The position numbers and the translations under genes were made by a program. Positions 34,919-47,700 of a stretch of DNA of 64,000 nucleotides are shown here, piece after piece; positions within the stretch are counted from its first letter, which is position 1, and each line of letters opens with the position of its first letter. The stretch lies in the NCBI GenBank assembly GCA_914767715.1, contig OU612065.1, forward strand, positions 10,106,001 to 10,170,000, read 5' to 3'. The notes below the pieces were generated by a model, which saw only the letters and a list, made by a program, of their open reading frames with translations, searched no databases and was not told the DNA's origin. This DNA comes from Membranipora membranacea (Eukaryota > Bryozoa > Gymnolaemata > Cheilostomatida > Membraniporidae).

Positions 34919-37900
34919 AACTGTATGGTCAATTAATAAGATTAGTTATTGCAAGGATATCAGCCCACATTCTTACCATATAACTATGGATTTTGTTGAT
35001 GAAGACTTGGCACTTCCTTGCTGATGGACAATATAAAGAAAGCGTCGGCGGTTAGTTCTCATGTAGCTGAGCTGTAATGCAATTCTGTAACTGGTGAAAT
35101 AATAGATGTTAGGTTGTTAGACAAGGCTGTTTTGGCTAAAAATGAAAGTGATTGTAAAGAGTAAAGAGTAGATACATGGACTTTTCATTGGCACACGACT
35201 GATACTCTGTACTCTGTTTTAGTTGACTTTGCTCTGAAGCACTTAGATATGGATGATGGGAGGCATGTCACATTACAGCTCTGTGATATTGCAGGTAAGA
35301 ACGTTGAAGGTGAAACTCTCTCGGTGAGGTGTTGTTGTGATACTGAGATTTTTCAACAAAGACACAATGCTAGAAATATTATTTTGCTTGTTTGAAAACA
35401 CAAATGCCACTAATGGACCAACTGAAGCTAAGAGCTTACTCCAAGTCTACCGGATAAGCTTGTTTCATATTTTTTGTAAAAATCTGGATGACAGTTTTTC
35501 TACGGGAATTAGTAAAGTTGACGGAAAACCTCCTGGACCGAATCAACTGGTACCCCTGTTATTATACAAATTATTTGATGCTCCTTATCTAGGCCAAGAA
35601 CGAACACACCTTATGAATAAAATGTACTATCAGCATACTCATGCGTGCATGATCGACATTACGAATGAGAAATCTCTCGATATCTGCCTAAAATGGAATA
35701 AAGATTTGGACAGCAAAATTGTACACTGGCCAATGGACATCCGTTACCATGCATTCTATTAGCAAACCATATAGTTCACTGACTGGGCATGGTTGTTATG
35801 GAAGGTGACTGTTATTATATTATAATTACATTAATTGTTGACAGACCCTTTTCACCTTGACATAACATTGAACTCCACTCAACAGGTGAAAGAGAAGTAT
35901 CCCATCCGGTGACAGAGTTTCCTGCTGTTCTTATGGCTAAATCACTATCCGCAGAATTAATGGAATTCTAAAACTATGGATGACGTGAGATCACCAATCT
36001 GCAGCTATAACTGTTTACCAATCATGTCATGACTTCTGGTTTACCAGGCTCCTAGAACCCTAGTACCCATATATATCAGTTATATTTAGGTGTATCATAA
36101 TAGGAAAGGTGCCACACAGAAAGGGCTTGAAGAAGGTCATTTTATGGATGTGTTTGTCACCTCCCGTGGGGTTGCCTTCTAACCAAATTTGTCAACCCCT
36201 CTCTTCGCAGGCTGATTGAACTGATGACTTGACAACATTTTATGAATCATCACACCATTGTCGGTGTATCCTAACTCGTTTGTCGAAATATGATAAGACT
36301 CTACGGCCAAAACATTTTTATTCTTTGCTAGCACTGGGGTGGTTGTTAGATAGCAGTTTAATTGCGATAGTAGCTCCTCATTGTCTTTGCTGATAGTTTA
36401 CTTCATGAACTAAGGTAAGTTATCACAAAATGTGCCATTCAAGATACGTGGAGGGGGATGGTTCCTCGCAGCCATGCCATATCCAATGTCTTCCCTTGTA
36501 GGTCCTCTGCAATCCTCATATGCCATTTATCATGCTGGTGTCAATGATAACATGTCATTTCATAGAGACCATATCAACCTCAAGAAAGCAACTCTGTTGG
36601 GTTTACCCATAGAGTTATTATATACTCTAGAGTGGACAATGCAGTGCTAAAAACGTCCTACTTAATTATTGCGAAATCCATGACACAACGCAATCTGGTT
36701 GTGCATGGCTAGTGCCTGTATCATATAACTTATCATTGAGAATTTACGTACTGGGCATGGCCATTTAGATTTTTAGAGCACTTATAGCCACTTTTCGGGA
36801 AAAATTTTTTGTGACACCATATGGATCACTTGCAGGTACTTTCACTTTCAATTCCATGACGCAACGAAATCTGGTTGTGCGTGGATAGTGCATGAATCGT
36901 TGACTTTTTCATTTAAAAGATTAGAATTGGACAAACAAATTTAGTTTATGGAGCACTTACAGCCATTGTTTCAGAGAATTTCACATGCGACACCATTTAC
37001 ATTTAGATCACCTGCAGGTGTTTCATCTTCCAGTCAGTATAAAAATTTTCTTATTCGCCCATTAAAATAAGTAAATATCAACTGCAAACACATGAGCTTA
37101 AATCGCAATGACAGGGCTTCGACTGCGTCCTGTTGCTCTATCTAATATGTCGCACACTCAGTCAGTTTATTTTATCTGTTCAGTTCCAGCTACTGAGGAT
37201 GATTTATGATAACATGGGGTACAAGTAGCCTGTGGAAAAGCGATTGGAGGTGAAAAAGTTTGCTGCTTGCCTTTATCGTCTTTAGATTTTTTTCTTTGTA
37301 AAACTTTTTATGTCACACTATTAGATGACTTGCAAGTGATTTCTTTACCAGATTTCTTTACCAGTCAGGGAACAAAATGATTTGTGCTATTCCCTTAAAA
37401 CACTAAAAACCTCAACCGCAAACACATCATCAGGATAAAATCCGAATTACCTGGCTAGCCGGTTTTTGCCCCTACCACTTGCCTGCCAGTTTGACTGTAT
37501 CCTTTCTCGCTAACTGAAATGTTACACACTCAGTGAGTTCATTTTATCCGTCCAGTATTATAACTTCCAATTATACAATGCGTATAAGTAACCAGTGGTT
37601 CAAAAGTTTTGAGCTTGAAGATCTCGGGTTTTGGTTTGGCTATGTCATTTAACGCTCTAAATTCCTTCTCCAGAGTGGCCACTCGTGTTTGTATTGCCGA
37701 AACTATTCAAGCCAACACAGCAGGTTAAATCAATAAATACATAAACTCTTCTGCTGAGAATAGCAAGAAAACGTCAAACGGAAAACTCAAGATTAATACT
37801 TGTCCAGATTGACTCTAGATTTTCTTAAACTCCCTAACTCAGTCTGGAAGATTGTATGAAAATTGCAGTAAGTTATCAGTTGCAACACATTATGTAGAAA

Positions 37901-38244
37901 AAAAAACACTATAATATTGTGTCTTTGCAACTCCAATCTTCAGTTGAGAAGAGTACAGAGGGCGTAATGTGAGACTTTAATAATTTATTTCATCTTTAAA
38001 CCACATATAATAGTATACTATGTGAATTAAAATCTTTTAACCTAATTTATATATATCATTGGATCAAATCTTTCTATTTGCACCCACGCTCTGCGTTCTA
38101 TCAACTTTCAGAAAATTCTACCCAGATTAAGATTGTTATATGAGTGCTGAGAAAGCCAATATAATTGCGCATTCTCACCGATGTGACATTTGGTTTGCAG
38201 ATATTTCAGATTTCTCACCATACTCAAAAAAAGAGATCATTTGG

Positions 38245-38262
38245 TTCAGGGGGGGGGGGGGG
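38245..38262 (+). repeat. Poly-G tract
   Basis: A run of about a dozen G residues lies inside the foldback element. Its length is probably variable. Confidence 0.7.
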
Positions 38263-38759
38263 TGTGTGATGCAATTTTTCTGATGGTTGTTTATCTGTAA
38301 ATGTAAACATCAACATCATATACAATACTTTTACACCTCCACATCCGATCATTCCTACACAGTCTGCTTGTACTTCATTAAATGAAAAATAAAATAAGCC
38401 CCTTGAGTGTGTAACATATAAATAAGAGAGACAGGAAACAGCTAATATGGCTGGCAAGTGGCAGTGAAAAAACTTAAGCTAGCCCGGTAGTTTCTATTTC
38501 ATCACAATGATGTGTTTGCGGTTGAGAGTTTGGCTTATTTTATTGGGATACATAGAAATATTTTCTAATGGCTGCGAGTGAAAATACTTGCAAGTGATCC
38601 ACATAGTGTCACATATAATTTTTTCCAAAAAATTGGGTATAAGCGCTCTAAAAAATCTAAATTTCCACTCCCAATATGTATATTCTCAATGATAAGTTAT
38701 ATGATACAGGCACTAGCCATGCACAACCAGATTGCGTTGTTTTATGGATTTCGCAATAA

Positions 38760-38870
38760 TTTTTGTACACATTGTCCACTCTAGAGTATAATATCACAGA
38801 GTAAGGATAATCCTTATCCTTATCCTTACTCTGTGATAATATACTCTAGAGTGGACAATGTGTACAAAAA
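38760..38870. repeat. Near-perfect 50-bp-arm hairpin at the right end of the foldback element
   Basis: Bases 38760-38809 are the inverted complement of 38821-38870 with a single mismatch, around an 11-base loop that contains TCCTTA repeats. Both arms contain TACTCTAGAGTGGACAATG, the sequence also found at the element's left end (from 36622), so the right terminus carries an extra inverted copy of the terminal repeat. Confidence 0.93.
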
Positions 38871-39642
38871 TAACTGTATGGGTTTACCTGTCACATGATA
38901 TATGTCTGCTTCTTTTATGGCCAGCTATTTGCATAATTATTTACTACTTTAGATTGACTTGACAAACTGAAAGAAAGTACACTAGTGAAGAAATAAGGCA
39001 TTTTGCTGAGGAAAATAACTTACTACATTACATGGAGACGCCAGCGAAAAAAAACCGTCAATGAGGTAAGAATCATGCCATTTTACCTAAACTTAACCGG
39101 AGGTGATACTTATGTAAGCTTGCAACTCTTAAAAAGAAAAAAATTTTGTAGTTCGGAAATCCTGTGTACTTGAAGCCAAAGATGAACTACAGCTATGCAT
39201 TATGTCTTTGTGACCAGAGGTAAGATCACTCCAAATTATGCCTCTATCTAGTCCGATAGTCATTGATTCCTTAATGTTGCTGTCAGTAAGGTCAGAAAAG
39301 CAGTTCGAGGGTACAGCCTCATAATTTGTTCTATCAAGAATGCAGCAAATCCAATTATTTTACTGTCACTTCCTACTATGATGGAAGAAAGTTTTGAAAA
39401 ATTTGGAATGCCCTATTTTATTTGTATACAGTTTTAATAGTTGGTTGATATACTGTGGCCTGCCCAGGCTACTGTGGCCTGCTGTTTACTGGTCTTACAT
39501 GAAGGATAAATCTTATATAACCTTTTGCAATGCTCTTACACATGAAGACCTACCAAGAACCGGTAGGAGAAAGAGTAGGGTTGTGTTACCTGGACTGCCA
39601 CATGATCCAAAACCTGAAAACACACAATGTCTTTTATCTTAA

Positions 39643-41749
39643 GGGCTTCATGATATATTTATAGCCTATGATGTCAGGATGAAAAGATGCAACTATATAC
39701 TACATCTATACGGTGCTAACTGTTAAAAATTATTTCTGGTATAAATATCTTCCTTGTCCCCTACCAGAATTATGAATGTCTAAACTTACAGCAAGAGATA
39801 GGATTAAATCTTTAAACGGTGCAATAAATTACTATCCCATGAATATCACAATGTAACTGCTCAAATCTTTACAGCTCTACACATCACCTCAGGATTCCAC
39901 AAACACAACATTTTCATGGATATTTTTTATTGATGATTAATTTAGGCATATCAAATACACCATGAAACATATTTATTGCCTTTTTTTCTGTGTGGCTTCT
40001 ACATGATGATCGAGCCGACTCAGCCATCTGAATTAACACATTTTATTTGCTGTGCTGTACCTTTGCCTCACTTGATTCTTTATATTTAGTAACATCAATA
40101 TACATATAGTCCTTTCTTACTATGTTCTCAGCTCAGGATTATAGGCACATTTCTAAAATGTTACCTGAAATTAGCGGTACTATAACATTTGAGAGTTATA
40201 TGCTTTTTTGAACAGAACAGACAACTTCGTTACATTTTGGTAACCACAGGATTACTGATAATATACAGTTACGGCATTTTGTCAGCACAGGTATGCATAA
40301 CAGACACATGTGCAAGTTAATATCCCACCTATGCATTCACGTCAATACTCCAGGCTTTCCTTTTTCATTATTAAACCGAATCAATTCACAAACATTGCAA
40401 AGAAGCTTTTCACTGACTACTTTACTTCCAGCTACCCAAACAGACAACACTCTACTGATGATAATAAACGTTTTGAGTAATTCAATAACAAATAGTATTA
40501 ATTTACCCAGTGCTCAAAAGGAGCATCATAAATGATTTATTGATGAGGTGAAATCCACCTCAACTCTCAATATCACTGTAGTATCAGTTAGCAGTCTTTG
40601 GTTACAGCATAATGACCTCTCAGACCCGGTGTCTTTATGCTAATGGTTGGCCCAAAGAAACTTTTTACATATTTCAGCTTTTTGTTTTTCCTGGTGTTGC
40701 CTGCTCACCATTTTATTGTTCGTCTGTTTGTAATTAGCTTTTTTCTAACTAGTATACATTGCTGCCAGGAGGTCCCATGAGATAGCCGTATAAGTAAAAA
40801 CCGATCATTAGGACCCAAATTTGAGATGTAATTTGTTTGTCCTATTGGGCCGCAGTTTATAATATCCGACCCTTCTCAATGTTACCAGCTGACACTCTGA
40901 CCGGCTGTCACTGACTACATGGAAGTGTTTTCGATGGCATAAAACTGGATACAAACCGAGGTCACTGTTCTATTATTAAATGAGAATGTAGATTGACATT
41001 ATAAGAAATAATGGCCAGGAGCACAAATCCATCTCGCTATAGTGCCTGTTCACCGCACTATAGTCTCAAAGGTTCTGTAACCTCAAGCTTATTAACCAGT
41101 TGAGATTGTATAATGTTAAATCCTTTAAACAACTGCTCACAATATTTACTTATTTAGTAATCCAGTGATTACTCTTGATATATTTTGGTGATTGGTTCAC
41201 AAATATTGGAATTGCTGTTTGAATTGGAATGTTATTAACTGAAAGGCCGAGACGGTAAGTAATGTGTGTGAAGGAGAAGTATTCCGTTGTGGACTAACAA
41301 GCTGATTAGGAGGCGATAATGAAAAGAGTACAACAAAATTCTTTTCTATCTGTCATGAATTCATAAAGTCAGAGCAGCTGTTGTAAATAAAAGCTGTGTT
41401 CGATGGTGCAAACATTGAGAGTGGATACAAGTTCTCAAAAATGTATCAATGATAGTGTTTATTTCAACAAGGCAGCTCCCACTCGTGAAAAGAAATGACT
41501 TGGCTGAGGTAAATAATTAGACAGAATTAATCAATAGGACGATAGATAAGGAATAGTATTAACAATTTCAGGGCTCAATGGATTGTTCAGATTGAGATGA
41601 ACAGGCATAGAAAACTGTGGGTTATATCATTGAAGAACGTAATAGCGAGTTGCCTTTTCTACTGCAGAGCATTGAAGAAACAAAATCTATCTCTGTGATG
41701 GGTTGAATGGTAAATGTGACTGTAAGAAAGAAGTTTTTCAGGCGAAATA
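39643..41749. other. Decayed 3' flank of the Rab32-like array, then upstream DNA of the mGluR gene
   Basis: The sequence to about 40740 aligns loosely with the 3' flanks of the other copies (for example AGGCATATCAAATACACCATGAAACATAT-type segments near 39945), ending with a diverged GTTGCCTGCTCACC boundary block at about 40693. From there to 41749 nothing is recognised; the mGluR promoter or an upstream non-coding exon should be here. Confidence 0.45.
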
Positions 41750-44700
41750 ATGTCAACGATGTTGATATTTTTTATAATCATTATACTTGTTCACGTGCTT
41801 TGTGCTCTGAGAAAAGAGCCGGAGAATGGTATCTACAAGAAAGGGAACTTCATGATAGGTGGCTTGTTTCCTGTGCATGAAGAGGGACTGAGTGACTCCT
41901 GCGGTATCAAAATAAACCCTGACCGAGGGATTCAGCGACTCGAAGCTATGAGGTTCGCCGTCAAGTCTATCAATGACAACTCGGATATATTGAGAGGTGT
42001 GACGCTGGGTGTTCATATACTGGATACCTGTTCTGGTGGTACTCATGGTTTAGATCAGGCTCTTAGTTTCGTCAAATCTATATTAGACACTGGGTGTGGA
42101 GAGGAGGAGTCCGACGAGACGCACAACAATGATATAGTAGCTGTGATTGGGGCAGCGTATAGTAAAGTATCCATACAGATAGCTCATCTACTGAGGTTAT
42201 TCGAGATCCCACAGATCAGCTACGCCTCAACAAGTGCAGAACTCAGTGACAAGGATAAGTTTACATATTTCATGAGGACAGTACCGCCAGATAAACTACA
42301 GGCGAATGCATTGGTTGACATAGTAGAACATCTTAACTGGACTTTTGTTTCTACCGTGGCTTCTTCGGGCGAATATGGGGTGTCTGGTATAGAGGCGTTC
42401 GAGAAAGAATATCTTAAATCACTTGGGCAGTGTCTGGCCGCCAAAGAAAAAGTTCCGCAGAATCCAACGGAGCAGGATTTCTTGAATATAGTAGAAAACC
42501 TTTACAAAGCCAGATTGACAGGGCACGGTAGAGTAGTTGTGTTATTCACCGGGCAAGAAGACGCTGGGGGTATCCTCAGAGCTGCCACAACAAGGCAATA
42601 CTATGATGATTTCATATGGGTGGCTAGCGATGGGTGGGGGAATAGTGTGAAAACTGTGAAGGATAGTAAAGACGCTGCCAGAGGTGCCCTTACGCTGACT
42701 CTTAAATCTAACCCTATTACTGAGTTTGATAGTTACTTCACGCAGCTAACTCCTGATAACAACCGAGAGAATGTCTGGTTTCACGATTACTGGGAATCAT
42801 TCTTTGATTGTACACTTCCATACAACGAGAACCAGCACTTCCCTCATAAACACCTCTACACCACCACTACATACAACAGCTTACCGTGTGGGGAGCAGCA
42901 TGGTCATCAGCTCGAGCAGTTCAACCAGGAGGCCAAGATACAGTTTGTGTATGATGCTGTATACGCAGTGGCCATAGCTCTAGATAAGATTTATAGGGAG
43001 GTTTGTGGAGAGAGCGCCAGTAAGCTGTGTGATGAGCTCACGTTCAATAACACATTCCGTCAGAGACTCATGGATCGTATCAAAGAACACGATAAAGAAG
43101 GTATGTCACAATTTAATTTATATATGAATCATGTTATCTTATCTCCTGCGACCCTTGATATGAAGATGTTTTATTTCACTTGAGACAATCTTTAAAAAGT
43201 CTCAAATTCCTGTTGATTCTTCCCTGCTATTAAATCGTCATTTAATTTCCCTCCCATGTGCCCCACGCTTTTTTCATTTGGACCTTTTTGGTGATTAATG
43301 TACGCATTACTATTATTTAATCTCGTATATTTTGTTCATCAATGAGCTTATTGGTTTTATAATTCACTGTCCTGCCATGGTCTTGTAGTAAAATGCTTTA
43401 GTTTTACATGATGTGCCCTCCTGCATTCAGCTTCGCCTGTGGGGTTTGGTAAGCCTATGATTTTGTTCCTGCTTGTTGTGTGCAATAAGATCAATCCTTA
43501 GTCATGCAGTTTGTGCACTATTGTTAGTTCTAACCCATAAAAAGCAATAATATTGTGTTACGTTTTGTCATGCCCAATTTGTCTCATATAAACTTGATGC
43601 TATCTAGTCACAGGCCTGTTTTAAGCGTGAGCTGATATATTTGTTAGGCGTATTTTGGTGAAAAAAGCCTGAGAACTGTGCTGTAGCCAACATAACCAGA
43701 GAGAAGCCCAAATAACCAATCCTACAGTGTTCCCATCATTGAGATTATTTTATTATTGCTTCCTATTCCCACTCTAACATCAATGTGATTATTGTTGTTA
43801 GCATTAGAAAACATATTAATTAATTAAGTTATGTTAAAGTTACTCTCACTCTCTCACTTGTGCTGAATTTCTGTTCTTACTTCCCATATGCAGCATCTAC
43901 TTGTAGTCATAACACCATTTCTGGTCATAATTGAGATTGGAGGAAGGTCATTGTAACAAGGGTACAGCTGGTGCAGAGCTAATGTCTTAAGGTTTTCGGA
44001 AAGAAAGATTACCGCCACAAATATTAGGATAGTTTTTTGGATCATTAGTTATGAATGATATTAGAAGAAGGGATGGTAAATTAGATAGATCTTATTTCAT
44101 GACACTTTTCCACTCGATTAGTTAGGCTATGTTAGATAAATGATAATATTATATAACACAAAGCGCTGACAAGGCACGTGACAGCAGGATGTTTCTGTAC
44201 TTCTTTATATAATATAGAACAGAGAATATTATGTCTTTTTACTAGTCAAACAGAACCCAAGCTGAAATAGTACTAATACAGCAGCATCAGTAAGCCTAAT
44301 ATCTGTATCCATATCTTCTTTGCATCATATGGAAAAAATCCATCATTAGAAACAGCCTGATAAATGCAGACATAGGCCTACAGTTTGATAAGAGCGTTAT
44401 GAACTATTACAAAAAATATACATAATTAATTACGGCTATTTATTTTTAACAATTCAAATTCACCATACTAAGTTTGGCCTTATGTTGTCACTGCCACAGA
44501 TTTTCTGCTATGATACTGTCGATGTCATTTTCTAGCCAGATCAGCTTTAGAGCTGTTGTGGAAAATCTACACACCAATCTCTACACAGATTTGCATGTTA
44601 CCATATCATATCAAAGTTCATGCCTCATGGAATGTGACTAAAATATACAGAACCACCCCTTACCATAGTCGATATCTGGTACCTCTCACAAATTAAGTGT

Positions 44701-47700
44701 CATTATTGATGTCTGATCTGCCAGGTCCTATAATTCAATTTTTGAGAAGGAACGACATGCACCAACACCTGGCACATACCCAGGCACCTATAGTACATGT
44801 ACCCCTATAATCATTCTGAAAACCAGTAAAATATAACTAAACATCCGTTGAGAGTTTCCCCAGCCAGTACAGTCGTTTATGTGACTGTATGTTTATCTTG
44901 TAATACTTGATAGGAATATCCGCCTTCCAATCCTACAGAATAGTACTTTTAGTTTTTCAACCAGGGAAAATCTTGATGATAAATCAAGATACATGACTGT
45001 GCCACGTTTTCATGCACGTTAATTTCCTGTCTCTGTTTTAGATCCTTATGGTAATGCTATCAGATTTGACAAAAATGGAGACAGCCTCGGGTTTTACAGC
45101 ATCAAAAACTACAGGAAGAACAGTGAGACGGGCCTATATGAGTACGCCACTGTTGGTTCGTGGGAGAACAGTGTCCTTGATTTGGACACCAGTATTATTC
45201 AGTGGCCTGAACCACATTTACCCGGCGGTAAGGTACCAGTCAGTATCTGTAGCTTTGAGTGTGGACCAGGTGAGAGGAAAGAAGTGACAGATGAGAAATC
45301 CTGTTGTTGGGTGAGTAGGTGACAGTTTATAAACACTTGAAGTTATCCCCTCGTCAATACTTCACCGCTGTAAAGAGATATCAATATCCATCTCATCTCA
45401 TCACATCACGTGTGTGTCACGATTGTCATTTGGGATTTTATTCCAACTTTAAATGCCTTTTGAATTTTTGATGACCATCGACTGTGTCTGAGGCTTGTGG
45501 CTTGCTGCTGCTGGACTCTCAGACAGTCTTAGTATATAAAGCTGCACGCTGTCCTGGGCTTTGGGAATAGCAGGCTTAGCTTCTTTATATTGTCTGTCTA
45601 AAAAGTGCACTTAATCAACCAACTGGAGTAAAAGTCTCTCACAGCGCCAGGGGATATTATCCAGGCTTGTATCCCGCTAATATACTAATCAGCAGAGGCC
45701 TTATCACTGCTGTAACAAAGGTAGATAAATGAACTCCCGTTCACTGAACAGATCACGCCTGCGCGTCCCCTCAACTGAGTATTACACCTGTCCCCTCGCC
45801 TGAGCAGACAAACTGCGTCACGGGGATGTACTGGGCATTATCGTGTGACCAAGTTTCAAGCAAAGCAGTTCAATTTCATCTTTGTGTAAATTTGCAATCA
45901 TATATTAAGGGCATTTTGGAAATACAGACCATGTTAATTTTAAGTTAGACTGGAAAATATGATATAAGTATATATTATAGCTAAGCGTTACACAAGCAAA
46001 TAGAACCATATACAGTAATTTCATGAATATGACAGGCGAAGAGCGAGCATTCAACTATGTTCTTCAAATGCCATATCATGTTTTTCAAAAGTTGGTAAGG
46101 ATAGCATGACATCTAGCTCACATGCCTCGCAGGCAAACAGGCAAAAAAACACTTCAATTTGAATTGTGAGGAAACATATGTTCTTAGAGTGTTATTAGCT
46201 TTATTTAGATTTGAAATTTAATACTAAAGTAGTCAATGACTGACTAGTGAACCTTAATTAGGCAGGATTTGACACCTAGCGGGGAAAGTCATGCTTTTAT
46301 ATTCGAAATTAATCAACTGGAGCAGAATTAAAAGATGAACAGTCACCAGTATCTGTCTTCAGTGACCGCTACGGGAACTTTCTTTATTTATTTTGAAAAA
46401 GTATGAAACATGCAAAATAATATAATAGTATTGTACATGACAGCCACACTGCGGCTTATCACATTTTAACCATTTTGACAATACAAAGGTTTCTGATTAG
46501 ATGGGTGGAATTCTGCATTTGTAGGTACTACCCAGTACCCACCCAGCTAATTAATATATAATGTGATATTTGATACAGCTATGTTGAAATTCATTACCTT
46601 TTTATTTGGTTGCACCAAGGAGTTGCACAGTCAATGAATTGGTCACATTCAATTACAAGATTAAAATTGCAATGTACTGGTATTAATTGTCAAAGAATAA
46701 CAACTTGACAGCGGATATATGACTTAATCAAAGGCAGCGGCTGCATTAAAATCATGTGTTTTTTGTATAAAAATTTAATGAGGCAACTTAATATGGGTAT
46801 AAGTGAGTTACTAACTTTTATTTATTATCTGAAAAACTTTGTGACAATCCACCATACACTCTCATATAACTGGTAATAACAACAGCATTCTGTACAAATC
46901 AAACTTGTTCTCTATTGGCGATGACTACAAATTAATCAGTTCCTGATTATCGGTTGCAAATCTTTCCCCTTTTGTAATTTTCTTTCAAATTGGATTGCTG
47001 TTCATAAAGTGCCTTTAGAAAGTTGGCATAGCTATTTTAAGAATTTACACTCTATAAAATAGATCCTCTCCAATTAATACAACTAAATACTCCGGTGAAT
47101 ATTGATTAGTGATTCCTTTATAAAACCACCTTGCTTCCTTTATCTTGATTTGATATTGAAGCGAGTGGTCAATTCCCAGTTTTTTAACCATAAGAGGTCA
47201 TAAATGTGAAGTATTACATAAAAAGACATATTGTACCTCAGGTGGACGCCTGATCTCAACAACCTAGAATTGCATTGCAGCTGAAGACATTTCAAAACTA
47301 TTGGTAAAAGGATTTATGATATTTGTTCCTTAATTAAATGTAATTATAAACAAGATGACCTGGTGCTTACAGTAAAGTAAATCAGAGCCATCATCAATAC
47401 ATACGAAAGTTCATCACTCGTAAACTGCGAAACATTGGCGGTATAACTTGGTACTGTCCCGAGAAAATCTCATACCAAAGGCTAAATAAATCTGTTCCAC
47501 ACATCTTATTACTTTAGTCAAGAGCCTGATGAATTATTAACTAACATAGATTTTTGAAGACAGCAATATTGTGATTCGTGTCAATCAGCATCATTCGATA
47601 GAGTTAGAAGGGTACGCTGGTCATGTGCGACAATCTCTACGAGGATATGAGCTTAGCAAATACTGCACAATCAATGAAAATTTGCCACTAGCAACAACTA

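Larger units (their letters stand above)
36606..38882. mobile_element. 2.3-kb non-autonomous foldback DNA transposon
   Basis: The ends are inverted complements (CCCATAGAGTTATTATATAC at 36606; its counterpart ends in TATGGG at 38882) and each is bordered by TTTA (36602-36605, 38883-38886). Inside, about 230 bases of the left arm (36621-36850) match the right arm (38575-38800) in inverted order, including ACGCAATCTGGTTGTGCATG and its complement. The left arm also contains diverged tandem subrepeats (near 36830, 37000 and 37330, each with a TGACAC/GCAAACACAT pattern) that pair with the single right-arm copy. No transposase frame is present. It interrupts an intron of the third Rab32-like copy and is absent from the other two. 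The superfamily is undetermined. Confidence 0.8.
34986..39642 (+). pseudogene. Third Rab32-like copy, heavily decayed
   Basis: Exon 1 (34986 to about 35050) has lost about 70 bases including the whole P-loop and stops after 12 codons (35022-35024). Exon 2 (35223-35294) is nearly perfect, but the Trp of WDIAG is Cys. Exon 3 (about 35593-35762) keeps GQERTH and LKWNKDLDSK but frameshifts before the NGxPIP block and loses NKxD. Exon 4 (38953-39065) has an in-frame TGA and an internal deletion. Exon 5 (about 39529-39642) has lost its acceptor and its Cys-Cys ending. The intron between exons 3 and 4 is enlarged by a 2.3-kb foldback element. There are several independent lesions, so a functional GTPase is not possible. 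Confidence 0.85.

Noticed and set aside
35337-35762. Separate 141-codon gene
   Set aside because: It is read-through of a decayed intron into exon 3 of the third Rab32-like copy (GQERTH onward).
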